From assembly GCF_012958305.1 (NCBI RefSeq), contig NZ_JABBYO010000003.1:434001-498000 (forward strand): a DNA stretch of 64,000 bases, read 5' to 3'. Each line of letters opens with the position of its first letter. Position 1 is the stretch's first letter. Below the pieces are notes generated by a model. That model was not told where the DNA came from, ran no database searches, and was given only the letters and a program-made list of their open reading frames with translations. Below are positions 9,601-17,553 of this stretch, in pieces. The translations under genes were made by a program, and so were the position numbers. The DNA comes from Tautonia rosea. GTDB lineage: Bacteria > Planctomycetota > Planctomycetia > Isosphaerales > Isosphaeraceae.

Positions 9601-10123
9601 GGCAATTGAGCGAGCCGGTCGCGCGACGATCCCGGCATCACCACGTCGCGTGGTCGACGCGGCGAAACATCTGGTCATCCCCTGGTGTGCCGGATCGCTG
9701 GCCCGTCGGATCGCGGCCGCCGAGGCTCGGGTCGGTAGGCTTTCCTGGACAGTTCTTGAAGACGGAACCGGCCCGGAGCCGATCGACGGTGTGCATCGGG
9801 GGGAGCTTGATCTGGCGTTTCGTGAAGAGGGATCGTGGAACCTCATCGTCTGGGAGCATCCGCAGTCGCCGTTGGGATGGGGAGAGCGTCGGCTCGTACT
9901 CTCAGGACGGGCCGCTCCGGGGCTGGGGCTTGGCCGGATTAAGGAGGGTTGGCTCGTTCGTCTTTCGGCCGATCCGGACGACGCTCTGGAGCAGAGGCTC
10001 GACCGTCGGCGGTTCTCTCGTACAATCACCGGCGATGATTCTTCCGCTCGCTCCCGAAGTCGACCAGTCCGCCAGCGATCGACTGGGGCGTCTCGATCCG
10101 AGGCCGACCATGACCGCTCTTGA
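6602..10123 (+). CDS. AddA-like UvrD/Rep superfamily 1 helicase with degenerate nuclease site
   Basis: Predicted ATP-driven helicase of an AddAB-type end-resection complex. The 1173 aa contain Walker A (ASGAGCGKTRVL, about 40-48), TFTEKAAAEM, LLVDEFQDTDPIQ (Walker B), LVGDSKQSIYRFRGAE and RLLTIHRAKGLEFPIV, so the motor looks intact. In AddA and RecB the C-terminus normally carries GxxDL followed by a DYKT-type motif. Here GELDLAF is present near 1066, but the second element reads NLIVWEHPQ near 1082, with Asp and Lys replaced. No clear QxxxY helix follows. Nuclease activity is therefore probably supplied only by the partner encoded immediately upstream (ATGA overlap). It overlaps the downstream phosphatase gene by 14 bp. 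Confidence 0.88.
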   Translation: MKGSEQTSEGLVLIEAASSPPPTPEQQRALDAKVSVALASGAGCGKTRVLTDRFVLALNDRMALDRLVAVTFTEKAAAEMRGRIRAECRRRINAGGTDAHHWRRVLRGLEAGRIGTFHGFCLELLKRFPEQAGLPPEFGVLEESIAPTLRDEALRICMRRWLAAGHPDLVALAVELGLDAVRNGLRSLLLGRALANPGQWAELSPAELVDHWQSAWLSEGQPSLLQRFVDEARPLLELLRSHECEHPVGAERRAVLLSEIPLLPEAPHPELSFEMIRDHATVAGGGTGKHWTSIDVYMSVRDGYKTLRDAVDRTRKSLQWDEDLTRRSAELGVRFAALAREALEEVDRLKRRREFADFDDLLIKALSLLLDRGDDVLASLREEIELLLVDEFQDTDPIQGAIVQALAGDDPAMGRLFLVGDSKQSIYRFRGAEPTIFTRFRDGLEEEGRLSLTGNFRSVPGVIHFVNALFADLYTDPSEALRAERAVLSTPDDPPAVEFLWAYEPESSGRSKTATRRVEAGWIARLIADRLEQGWTIQDPKDGRWRPARPNDIAILFRALTNVGVYEEALAAEGLDYHTVDGSAFFAQQEVLDVVNLLAAIEDPFDPLALAATLRSPFFGISDEGLYWLANSRPDHRPADLQQNLRSADQIVELGPADRRRAIRARELLYRWRSLKDRVPIATLYDHVLDESGFEAAIVADPLGERKRANVRKLVRLAGSYDRGGYPLADFVARLRNDLRTLAREDQAATNTEQGDAVRLLTIHRAKGLEFPIVIVPDLDRAAPPRSQSVIVHDRYGPIVRTTPEPGEDPPSFGQDNSPRGLGELLYRASEDREERAEADRLFYVAATRAVSHLILSNGLNKPLLLGDRSQESSRQSFYRPYSPAMVRIHQRFDLTNGSLLAEIPDDWPAPRVEVITRSPERQSLRNAVTRKRLDRLTIARTIVRATSGAAPDRPTPVMRPTWIEHLPETGLPPFASRVFRLIRGVLCNPDAAWVADPIAAIERAGRATIPASPRRVVDAAKHLVIPWCAGSLARRIAAAEARVGRLSWTVLEDGTGPEPIDGVHRGELDLAFREEGSWNLIVWEHPQSPLGWGERRLVLSGRAAPGLGLGRIKEGWLVRLSADPDDALEQRLDRRRFSRTITGDDSSARSRSRPVRQRSTGASRSEADHDRS

Positions 10124-10955
10124 TTCGACCATCGACCCCAAGAATCACCCCGACCTGGCCCTGGCTCTGGCCCTGGCCGCTGCCGCGACCGAGACGATCC
10201 TCCCTTTTTTTCGTCGCTGCGCGGTCGAATGGAAACCGGATGGAACGGAGGTGACGGCGGCCGACCGCGCTGCCGAGGAACGCATCCGGGACCTCTTGCG
10301 CCAGGAACGGTCCGATGATGGCATCCTCGGCGAGGAATTCGGCGAGCAACCCGCCCGGAACGGAAGCAATCGCCAGTGGATCATCGACCCGATTGATGGG
10401 ACGGCGGCCTTTGCTCTGGGCTTGCCGATGTTCGGCACGCTGGTCGCCCTGGTGGAAGGAGACGAGCCGGTGATCGGTGTAATTCACCAACCCGCCACCG
10501 GAGAAACAACCTTTGCCGCCAAGGGGGCCGGTTGCTGGTGGCGTCCGTCACCCGACGAGCCACCGGAGCGCGTGACAGTGGCTCCTCCCGTCCCACTGAG
10601 CGAGGCCTATGCCTCCACGACCGGCCCCCATTCGAGTGACATCCAGGCGACCGTCGGACAGATTCCGTTTCGACTCACGCACCTCATCCGGTCGGCCCGG
10701 AGATTTCGGTTTGTGGGAGATTGTATTCAGCACGCGCTTGTCTGTCGGGGGAGACTCCACATTGCCTGGGATTCGTTGATGAGTCCCTGGGACATCGCGG
10801 CCCTTGTGCCCTGTGTCGAGGAGGCGGGGGGGGTGATTTCTGCGCTCGATGGCTCAAGAAACCGTATTCTCTCGGGCCGAAGTCTGCTGAGCACCTGTGA
10901 CCGGTCCCTGCACGAGGAGGTCTTACGGGTCCTGGCTCCCGAACAGGAGGGCTGA
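10110..10955 (+). CDS. hisN: inositol-monophosphatase-family histidinol-phosphatase, HisN type
   Basis: A Mg-dependent phosphatase of the inositol monophosphatase fold. The 281-aa protein has the metal-site motifs GEEFGE (near 75), WIIDPIDGTAAF (near 90-100) and a late SPWDIAALVPCVEEAGG. The AAFALGLPMFGTLVAL stretch after DPIDGT resembles HisN-type enzymes, which dephosphorylate histidinol phosphate, more than classical SuhB, but sequence alone does not fix the substrate. The reading frame stays open well upstream, but ATG 10110 gives the normal family length and a 14-bp overlap with the helicase gene, consistent with translational coupling. No other his genes are in the window, so the histidine role is inferred. 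Confidence 0.72.
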   Translation: MTALDSTIDPKNHPDLALALALAAAATETILPFFRRCAVEWKPDGTEVTAADRAAEERIRDLLRQERSDDGILGEEFGEQPARNGSNRQWIIDPIDGTAAFALGLPMFGTLVALVEGDEPVIGVIHQPATGETTFAAKGAGCWWRPSPDEPPERVTVAPPVPLSEAYASTTGPHSSDIQATVGQIPFRLTHLIRSARRFRFVGDCIQHALVCRGRLHIAWDSLMSPWDIAALVPCVEEAGGVISALDGSRNRILSGRSLLSTCDRSLHEEVLRVLAPEQEG

Positions 10956-11034
10956 GTTCCGAAGACCACGGCTGCTGGGTTTGTGGATCCCTCGTTCCTG
11001 GGGCTCCATCGGGGATGAACATCTGTGATTAAGG

Positions 11035-12822
11035 TCAATCGCGAGGTGTTCTGTTCTGGTGAGTGGCGACCCGTTCATCAGACGTGGTCCTCGCAGTGCG
11101 TCTGGCGTGAGCAAGCCATCGGGAATGGAGTTCGTCCGTACTCTCGATTCCATAAACGGTCTTCAAGGCGCTTTCGGTTCCGAGCCGCTGCGACTCTCGA
11201 AGGAATATGAGAAACCGTTTGGGTGAATCGAGCTGAATGAAATATTGAGTCAGTGACGTACTCTGGGCCATGAAGAGATCCCAGTCGCGTTCTCTCGGAC
11301 TCGAGGCGCCCATCATGGCCCCGGTGCGAAAGACTCGGCCGGAGGAGAGGGAGAGGTCGAGGTTAGCCAGGCGGGCCTCCTGGGCGTCGATCGGCTCGGC
11401 AAGAATGGCCATCCCTTCATCGGCCCAGCGGGGGATTTGCTGACCTGGGAACAGATCGGCGAGAACGACGTGTGAGACTTCGTGCGGGGCCACCGCATCG
11501 AGCAGGCGGTCGGCATCGGCTCGGAGGTTGATCCGACGCGAAACGACTCGCCCTCGGCTCAGATCAAGGGTCGAAAAGCCAGGAGAATCGGCGGGTTGCC
11601 CCGTCATTCGCGCGTAGATTGAGGCATTCGGGTAGACATAGAGATCACATCGAGGAGACCACGAGCGAGCGAGCGCGGATAGGTTCCAGTAGTGATACAG
11701 TTGGTCCCGGGCGTTTTCAACCCGTCGGGCGAGCTGATTTGCAAGGGTCGGATCGACGTGGAAGATCCGGAAATTTTCGGTTTCGAGAATCTGCCACGAC
11801 GATGGGGCGGATTTGGTCGTCTCGCTCGACTCGGACTGCCCTCGAACGATGAAGGAGCTCGGCCTGGCCCCAACGGCCGCGGAGCGTTCGGTCGCCAGAC
11901 GACGGAGGTACTCACTGAACCAGATTTCAGGAGCCAGGGCGCGGACTTCTCGGATCTCCGCGTGGATGGCCGACCACTCGGCCGGAGTGCTCGGCTGGGC
12001 ATTGATCCGTCGAGCGACGGCGACGAACCGGCAGTAGGCCCAGACCGGCTTGTGTGATTCAGGTAACTGCCCGCGCTGGGCAAGCATGGCGTACACACGA
12101 CCGGCATCGTCATATTTTTGCGAGCGGAAGGCCGCATCGGCCGATCGAAGCACGTCGCTCAGCGTCTGGCCTCCGGGGGGACTCGTACTCGATTCCGGGG
12201 ACGGACCGGGATCGATTGCGATCGGCTCTGCTTCAGAAGCGACGTTTTCTCGTTGAAGGTTGAGGGTTGCCGCAGCAGACGGTTCCAGAGCCGAGGATTG
12301 AGCAATGGGCGCAGGCTGGGCGACGATCGTCGGCTCCTCGATCTCCAGGATCGGTTTGGGTTGCTCCTCAGACGGGGCTGGGGGGGGTGATTCGGGAGAA
12401 TCGAGTGGTGCCTCGGGCTTCGGGGAAGGGGCAGTCGTCTCAGAGAGATCTGAGGACGCCGCCTCATCCGAGGGTGTTGTGGTGGAAGGATCAGACGTCC
12501 GACGCGACCGATTGATGATCAGTAAATTCTCGCGATACTGGCGAGCGCGACGTGTGTCTCCCGCGGCCTCTGCCTGTGCCGCGGCCCGTTCATAGGCTCG
12601 CCTTAGGTCGTCGAGAACCGCCTCCCGATCGGCCGAGGCGACGGCGAGCAAAGCTGATTCGAGCAAGGTGACAGCCGCCGGGCCGTCACCTCGGCTGAGC
12701 GCTTCACGTCCGGCCTTGAGTTCCTCGGGGGGATCGGCCGCCTGGGCGTGGGTGATCGCGGCGGACAGCGACAGCAGGGCCGCGGCCATCAGGGCGGCGG
12801 TCGGGGCGTTGAGCCGATGCAT
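11035..12822 (-). CDS. secreted protein with peptidase-MA-like metallopeptidase domain
   Basis: A 595-aa exported protein. It starts at ATG 12822 (an upstream in-frame TTG is less likely) with a clear signal peptide ending ITHAQA. A helical, TPR-like stretch covers about 25-110. A long Pro/Ser/Glu-rich linker follows. The C-terminal half has a gluzincin-like domain: HEVSH near residue 465 fits HExxH, and PRWADEG shortly after fits the third-ligand Glu region typical of peptidase MA families. Zinc peptidase activity is therefore plausible, but the substrate is unknown. It is convergent with the hisN operon (79 bp) and has no obvious partner. A hairpin lies about 36 bp upstream of its start. 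Confidence 0.8.
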   Translation of the reverse strand: MHRLNAPTAALMAAALLSLSAAITHAQAADPPEELKAGREALSRGDGPAAVTLLESALLAVASADREAVLDDLRRAYERAAAQAEAAGDTRRARQYRENLLIINRSRRTSDPSTTTPSDEAASSDLSETTAPSPKPEAPLDSPESPPPAPSEEQPKPILEIEEPTIVAQPAPIAQSSALEPSAAATLNLQRENVASEAEPIAIDPGPSPESSTSPPGGQTLSDVLRSADAAFRSQKYDDAGRVYAMLAQRGQLPESHKPVWAYCRFVAVARRINAQPSTPAEWSAIHAEIREVRALAPEIWFSEYLRRLATERSAAVGARPSSFIVRGQSESSETTKSAPSSWQILETENFRIFHVDPTLANQLARRVENARDQLYHYWNLSALARSWSPRCDLYVYPNASIYARMTGQPADSPGFSTLDLSRGRVVSRRINLRADADRLLDAVAPHEVSHVVLADLFPGQQIPRWADEGMAILAEPIDAQEARLANLDLSLSSGRVFRTGAMMGASSPRERDWDLFMAQSTSLTQYFIQLDSPKRFLIFLRESQRLGTESALKTVYGIESTDELHSRWLAHARRTARTTSDERVATHQNRTPRD

Positions 12823-13312
12823 GACGGTCCGTGTCCTTCGGTTGTGGTCAACCAATCCGGACGGAGCAATCTGATCCTAATCGGGTCAGATCCTCCGGCG
12901 TGCTTTGACACGTCTCGTCGTCGGTGAGGGAGGGCTCAAGTGGTGCGGAGGACGGGCCGAAGGGCCGGAGTCCGTCGCGGCGGGTCAACCCCTGCGTCCT
13001 TGGGGTCATTCTCGCCGAAGTCAGGCGGCATCGCTCGCGTCGTCAATCACCTGAGGGTTGGACACGTTGCGGTGCGAATCCTGTGGGCAATCCGCAGGGA
13101 GTATGGCCATCTTGGGCCGATCGGTCAAGGCAAACTGTCGAGTTCCGGAGAACCGAGAACCAAATCGTCGTGTCAGGCAAGTCCACATCGATTCGTGTAC
13201 TCGGCGAGAGGGCCGGGTGAGGCATCAGTCCTGGGCCTGGTATACTGTTCGATTGGCCGGTTCCACGGATTCCGGAATCGGAGCGTTGTCCTTCTGGCGA
13301 GGCGAGTTAACG
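12823..13312. other. 490-bp intergenic region between divergent genes
   Basis: It holds the 5' leader of the secreted peptidase-like gene, with a strong imperfect hairpin at 12858-12898 (arms ATCTGATCC and GGGTCAGAT plus an outer GGAG/CTCC pair), and near its other end the candidate rsmD promoter. Short open frames cross it but none has a convincing start or composition. I see no tRNA or known riboswitch here. Confidence 0.5.
13238..13246 (+). promoter_or_regulatory. extended -10 candidate promoter for rsmD-cca
   Basis: TGGTATACT at 13238-13246 matches the extended -10 form TGnTATAAT (TATACT, 5 of 6). No good -35 is present at 17 bp, which is usual for extended -10 promoters. The predicted transcript would have a leader of about 60 nt before the rsmD ATG at 13313. 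Confidence 0.45.
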
Positions 13313-13894
13313 ATGCGCATCATCGCCGGTATCCGGCGCGGGCATACGATCCAGGGGCCGAGTGATTCGAAAGGGACGAGGCCGACGAGTGACCTGGTCC
13401 GTGAGTCAATCTTCAATATCATTGGCTCTGAAGTCGAGGACCGACCCGTCATTGATTTGTTTGCCGGGACGGGGGCGCTTGGCCTTGAGGCATTGAGCCG
13501 GGGAGCACGCTCGGCGGTCTTTGTTGAGAAACGTCCGCAGAACGCCGCGGTGATCCGGAAGAACCTTGCAGCCTTGCGGTTCGAAGGGCTGGGTGAGGTG
13601 GTGGTTGGGAATGCCTATGCGTGGGTCAAACAGTTCGAGCCATCAAGCGAGGACGGGCCGTTCGTCGTGTTTCTCGACCCTCCCTATCGAGAATATGAGC
13701 AGAGTGAGAAAAAGCTTTGCTTGCTGATTCAGACGCTCGTCGATCGCCTCCCGAATGGCTCGACCATCGTGGCCGAGGCAGGCCGGGAGCTTGGCTCAGA
13801 GTTCCTCCCGGACCCGGAGCTTTGGGATCTCCGCCGCTACGGCGATACCCACGTGGCGATCCGAACGCTCGACCAGTCCCCTCTGGAGGGTTGA
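13313..13894 (+). CDS. rsmD: 16S rRNA (guanine-966-N2)-methyltransferase RsmD
   Basis: Methylates G966 of 16S rRNA during assembly of the small subunit. The 193-aa product opens with MRIIAGIRRG and contains TSDLVRESIFNII, the SAM-binding motif DLFAGTGALGLEALSRGA (about 45-62), EKRPQNAAVIRKNL and the catalytic VFLDPPY motif near 123. All are diagnostic of the RsmD/YhhF family. The frame is open further upstream, but ATG 13313 matches the family N-terminus and gives the standard length. Its stop is 4 bp before the cca start, so the two genes are probably cotranscribed and translationally coupled; both act in translation. Confidence 0.93.
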   Translation: MRIIAGIRRGHTIQGPSDSKGTRPTSDLVRESIFNIIGSEVEDRPVIDLFAGTGALGLEALSRGARSAVFVEKRPQNAAVIRKNLAALRFEGLGEVVVGNAYAWVKQFEPSSEDGPFVVFLDPPYREYEQSEKKLCLLIQTLVDRLPNGSTIVAEAGRELGSEFLPDPELWDLRRYGDTHVAIRTLDQSPLEG

Positions 13895-13898
13895 GGCG

Positions 13899-15236
13899 AT
13901 GGCAGAGCAGACTCAACCCCATTCGTTGCCGTCGGATCAGTACCGAAAGCGGGAGTTCGCGGTCAAGGTCGTCCGAGGGCTCCGGGATGCGGGTCATCAG
14001 GCACTCTGGGCCGGCGGTTGCGTGAGGGATTTGCTTATTGGCCTGACACCGAGCGATTACGACGTGGCGACCGACGCCCCTCCGGAGCGGGTGATGCAAC
14101 TCTTCCGCAGAACGGTACCGGTGGGGGTGAGCTTCGGCGTGGTCAAGGTGATCGGTCCAAGAGGGGCAGGGGAGGTCGAGGTGGCGACCTTTCGGAGCGA
14201 CGGCGCGTACATCGACGGCCGACGTCCCGAAACGGTCGTCTTCAGCAGTCCCGAGCAGGACGCCTCGCGCCGAGACTTCACCATCAACGGGATGTTCTTC
14301 GACCCGATCTCAGAGGACGTGATCGATTTCGTCGGTGGCAGGCACGACCTGGAAACGGGCTTGCTTCGCGCGATCGGCGATCCGGCCTCGCGGTTTGCTG
14401 AGGACAAGTTACGCCTGGTCCGCGCCGTTCGTTTTGCCGCGAGGTTCGGCTTGCGGATCGAACCGGAGACCGAGAAGGCCCTGGTGGCGATGGCTTCGGA
14501 AGTTACCGTGGTCGCGGCCGAACGCATTGCCCAGGAATTGCGTCGGATGCTCGTCCATCCGAGCCGATCGGCTGCCATGCGCTTGATGATGGAGTTCGGG
14601 CTCGCGACCGTAATTGTACCGGAGTTGCTGTCGCTGGTCGGTGTTCCCTCGCAAGTGGCGTCCCGTCCCGACCACGATTGCTGGGAACAGACGCTTGCTG
14701 TGCTCGATGCCCTGCCGCACGATCCCTCAGTCGGGCTGGCCCTGGCCGCTCTTTTCCACGACATCGGCAGGGGGACGGACGGGTCCAGTGCGGTCGAGGC
14801 GTTGGATCGAGCGTCCGATCGCTTGAAGCTGGCAAATGTTGAGCGGGAGACCGCCTCCTGGCTCGTGGCCCATCACGGGATCCTCAACTCGCCGCGATCG
14901 ATGCCGGTGGCTCGCTTGAAGCGATTGCTGGCCGAGCCGGGCATTCACGAGTTGCTCGCGCTGCATCGGGCGGTGGCGGAAGCGGCCGATCTGCCGGTCG
15001 ACCACGTCGAGTATTGTGAGCACTATGTGAAGGAGAAGCCCGACGGGCCGATCCGTCCCGAGCCGTTCGTCAATGGAAATGATCTGAAACGACTGGGCCT
15101 CACTCCTGGTCCTTCATTCAAGCAATGGCTTGATCGAGCGTATGACGCTCAGCTTGAGGGGAGGGTCACGAACCAGGACGAGGCGATCGCCTGGTTGTGT
15201 CGGCAGCTCGAACCCGAAAAGCCGGCTTCGAGCTGA
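13899..15236 (+). CDS. cca: CCA tRNA nucleotidyltransferase / poly(A) polymerase family
   Basis: A class II nucleotidyltransferase predicted to add or repair the CCA end of tRNAs. The 445-aa protein has the head-domain motif GGCVRDLLIG followed by YDVATDAPPE (metal-binding Asp pair, near 45-60). RRDFTINGMFFD and the neck motif EDKLRLVRAVRFAARFGLRI are also present. The C-terminal half includes an HD-like signature (ALFHDIGRG near 290 and VAHHG near 325), so an additional phosphohydrolase activity is possible. ATG 13899 follows GGAGGG at 13885-13890. CCA-adding and poly(A) polymerases cannot be separated by these motifs alone; the HD-bearing form is commonly annotated as CCA tRNA nucleotidyltransferase. 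Confidence 0.92.
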   Translation: MAEQTQPHSLPSDQYRKREFAVKVVRGLRDAGHQALWAGGCVRDLLIGLTPSDYDVATDAPPERVMQLFRRTVPVGVSFGVVKVIGPRGAGEVEVATFRSDGAYIDGRRPETVVFSSPEQDASRRDFTINGMFFDPISEDVIDFVGGRHDLETGLLRAIGDPASRFAEDKLRLVRAVRFAARFGLRIEPETEKALVAMASEVTVVAAERIAQELRRMLVHPSRSAAMRLMMEFGLATVIVPELLSLVGVPSQVASRPDHDCWEQTLAVLDALPHDPSVGLALAALFHDIGRGTDGSSAVEALDRASDRLKLANVERETASWLVAHHGILNSPRSMPVARLKRLLAEPGIHELLALHRAVAEAADLPVDHVEYCEHYVKEKPDGPIRPEPFVNGNDLKRLGLTPGPSFKQWLDRAYDAQLEGRVTNQDEAIAWLCRQLEPEKPASS

Positions 15237-15242
15237 TCACAC

Positions 15243-15761
15243 TCAGGAGCCGTTCTGGTCGGCGGTTTGGGAGCCGCTGGGAGAGACGATCGGGACACCG
15301 ATGATCCGACCGTGGTAGACCATCGCATCGTCGACGAATCCCTGGGTGTCGAAGATCGTCTGGCGTCGATGGAGTCGTTGAGCCTTTCCGACAATCACCA
15401 GGCGATCTCCGGGGCGAACCTGCCCTCGAAAGCGAACGTCCTCCATGCCGCCGAAACCGAGGAAGCCATCGGGGACCAGCCGAACTGCCTGGCAGAAATA
15501 GCTGCAAAGCTGCGCGGCAACCTCACAGATGAGGACCCCCGGCATGAGGGGAAAGCCGGGGATGTGCCCTCGGCACCAGAACTCATCCTCAGCAATGTCC
15601 TTGTAGCCGATGATCAGGTTTTGCTCGGTATCGATGTGAACGATCGCCGAGAGCTGCTCCATCTCGAACCGCTGCGGGTTGAAGCGACGGATTTGTTCCT
15701 GATCAGCGACGACTTGGGTCAGGTCGATTTCGCTGGGCGTGATGAAAGCGACAGGTGGCAT
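15243..15761 (-). CDS. FabZ-like hotdog-fold 3-hydroxyacyl-ACP dehydratase
   Basis: A 172-aa hotdog protein with the FabZ/FabA active-site helix: GHIPGFPLMPGVLICEVAAQ (about 92-111) keeps the catalytic His and Glu and the MPGVL turn. FabZ proper is about 145-150 aa; here an N-terminal extension (residues 1-30) precedes QIRRFNPQRFEMEQL, which aligns with the usual start of the fold. ATG 15761 is chosen; a GGAGGGG lies rather far upstream, and an open frame continues beyond it. It is convergent with cca (6 bp) and in the same direction as hom. It may act in fatty-acid elongation or on a specialised acyl-ACP; no acyl carrier or ketosynthase gene is nearby to decide. Confidence 0.8.
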   Translation of the reverse strand: MPPVAFITPSEIDLTQVVADQEQIRRFNPQRFEMEQLSAIVHIDTEQNLIIGYKDIAEDEFWCRGHIPGFPLMPGVLICEVAAQLCSYFCQAVRLVPDGFLGFGGMEDVRFRGQVRPGDRLVIVGKAQRLHRRQTIFDTQGFVDDAMVYHGRIIGVPIVSPSGSQTADQNGS

Positions 15762-15991
15762 GAGTTGATCGGTCCCCTCCGGGAGCCGTCTCGCGACCTC
15801 GGCAAACACGGGACACCGTCGAAGCACGGGCCTCCGGCCCGGTCGGCTCGGCAAGCGTGATCAATGCCCCTCCGGGGCGGAAGACATAGGTATGATGACG
15901 ATCTCGCTACCCTGAGACAAGTCATTTCTTCTCCATGCCCGCACCACCCATCGCGGTGACGGGCGGATTCGAGAAGCGAGACGGCCCGGCC

Positions 15992-17299
15992 TCAATCCTC
16001 AACCCCGAGCCGGATACTCGGCGGAGTGACGATCGGCAAGAAGTCGATCGCCTGAAGCGCTGCGACCAGGTCGGCCTCGGAGGCGGGATGGGTCATGATC
16101 ACCAGCGGGACCGGGGCGTCGGGGTGGTCGTCCTCACCCGGATCGTGCTGGATGACACTGGCGATGCTGACGCCATGCTGGCCGAGCACCTGGGCGATCG
16201 TGCCGAGCACGCCGGGTCGGTCGGCGATCATGAACCGAAGATAGGATCGGCCTCGGACATCTCGGGGAGAGCAAAGCCGGGGAGCAGGAGCGTCGGCAGG
16301 CCAGAGGTCGAGGGATCGAGCCGTCAGCGCGGCCCGGCCGATGATCACGTCGATGACGTCAGCCAGAACGGCGGAGGCCGTCGGACCAGCCCCTGCGCCC
16401 GGGCCGGACATCAGGTTTGACCCGACCGGCTCACCGATGGTCCGAATCGCGTTATCGGGTCCAGAGACCTCGGCCAGGGGAGATCCCCGTCGGACCAGTC
16501 GAGGAGCGACTCGCAGCTCCAGGCCGGCATCTCGGTGATCGCGGGCCACGGCCAGAAGCTTCACGGTGTATCCCAGTTCCGCCGCGTACTGGATGTCGGA
16601 CGATTGCAAGGTGTCGATCCCCTGCCGAGGAATCATGTCCGTCGTCACCGAGGCGCCGAACGCGAGCTGTGCGAGAATGGCCAGCTTGTGGCTGGTGTCG
16701 GTGCCGTCCACATCGAGTGTCGGGTCGGCCTCGGCGTAGCCGAGTTCCTGGGCTTGCCGGAGTGCCTCGGCATATGAGAGCCCCGATCGGGCCATGCTCG
16801 ACAGGATGAAGTTGCAGGTGCCATTCAGAATGGCCGCGAGGGCCGCGAACCGGTTGGCCGCCAGGCCGACACTGATGGCATGGATGACGGGAATGCCGCC
16901 ACCCACGGCTCCTTCGAACGCCACGGATCGACCCGCTCGACGCGCCGCGGCAAAAATCTCCGCTCCATGCTCTGCCAGGAGGGCCTTGTTGGCCGTAACC
17001 ACATCCTTTCCGGCCTCGAGCGCCGCGAGTACGGCGGTCCTCGCCGGCTCGATTCCTCCCATCAGCTCAATGACGAGGGTGGTTTCCGGATCGGTGGCAA
17101 CCTGAATCGGGTCGGTGATGTAGCGATCCGCAGGAATCGGAACATTCCGGGGTTTCTGAGGATCTCGAACCGCGACCTTGCGGACGATGACCGTTCGGCC
17201 GATCCTTCGGGCGAAGGCCCCTTGCCGATCTTCGATCCTCCGGGCCACCTCCGCCCCGACGGTTCCCAGGCCCAGCAGGCCGATGGCGACCGGTTGCAT
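15992..17299 (-). CDS. hom: homoserine dehydrogenase
   Basis: NAD(P)-dependent reduction of aspartate semialdehyde to homoserine, the branch-point step toward threonine and methionine. The 435-aa protein has the N-terminal Rossmann motif GLLGLGTVGAEV and the catalytic core (EGAVGGGIPVI, NGTCNFILSSM, EADPTLDVDGTDTSHKLAIL). A C-terminal ACT domain (YLRFMIADRPGVLGTIAQVL, about 350-430) implies allosteric control, usually by threonine. Length and domain order match the standard monofunctional bacterial enzyme. No thrB, thrC or aspartokinase gene is nearby, so it appears to stand alone here. Confidence 0.95.
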   Translation of the reverse strand: MQPVAIGLLGLGTVGAEVARRIEDRQGAFARRIGRTVIVRKVAVRDPQKPRNVPIPADRYITDPIQVATDPETTLVIELMGGIEPARTAVLAALEAGKDVVTANKALLAEHGAEIFAAARRAGRSVAFEGAVGGGIPVIHAISVGLAANRFAALAAILNGTCNFILSSMARSGLSYAEALRQAQELGYAEADPTLDVDGTDTSHKLAILAQLAFGASVTTDMIPRQGIDTLQSSDIQYAAELGYTVKLLAVARDHRDAGLELRVAPRLVRRGSPLAEVSGPDNAIRTIGEPVGSNLMSGPGAGAGPTASAVLADVIDVIIGRAALTARSLDLWPADAPAPRLCSPRDVRGRSYLRFMIADRPGVLGTIAQVLGQHGVSIASVIQHDPGEDDHPDAPVPLVIMTHPASEADLVAALQAIDFLPIVTPPSIRLGVED

Positions 17300-17553
17300 C
17301 GATCCTCCAAATTCGTCAACGCGAGCGGAATCGGACTCAACTGAAACAGATGTTCGTTATGCAAGGATGGACGATCGCGCGGAGCAATCGACCATCATTG
17401 GAGTCTACCAAACAGAGCAATGGCCGATCTCCAGTTCGCGATCCCGACCGACCGAGTCCTCGAGGTCATCGGTCGATTCGGAATTGCCCAGGGGATCGGC
17501 CATCATCGCCTCGATCGTCTGGTGACCATCGAGCAGCACTGTCGGCCAAATGC

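Noticed and set aside
9573-10109. N-terminal extension of the HisN-type phosphatase
   Set aside because: The extra 179 codons lie inside the helicase gene in another frame; ATG 10110 gives the family length.
13058-13312. N-terminal extension of RsmD
   Set aside because: The extension has non-protein-like composition and would include the promoter; the family starts at MRIIAG.
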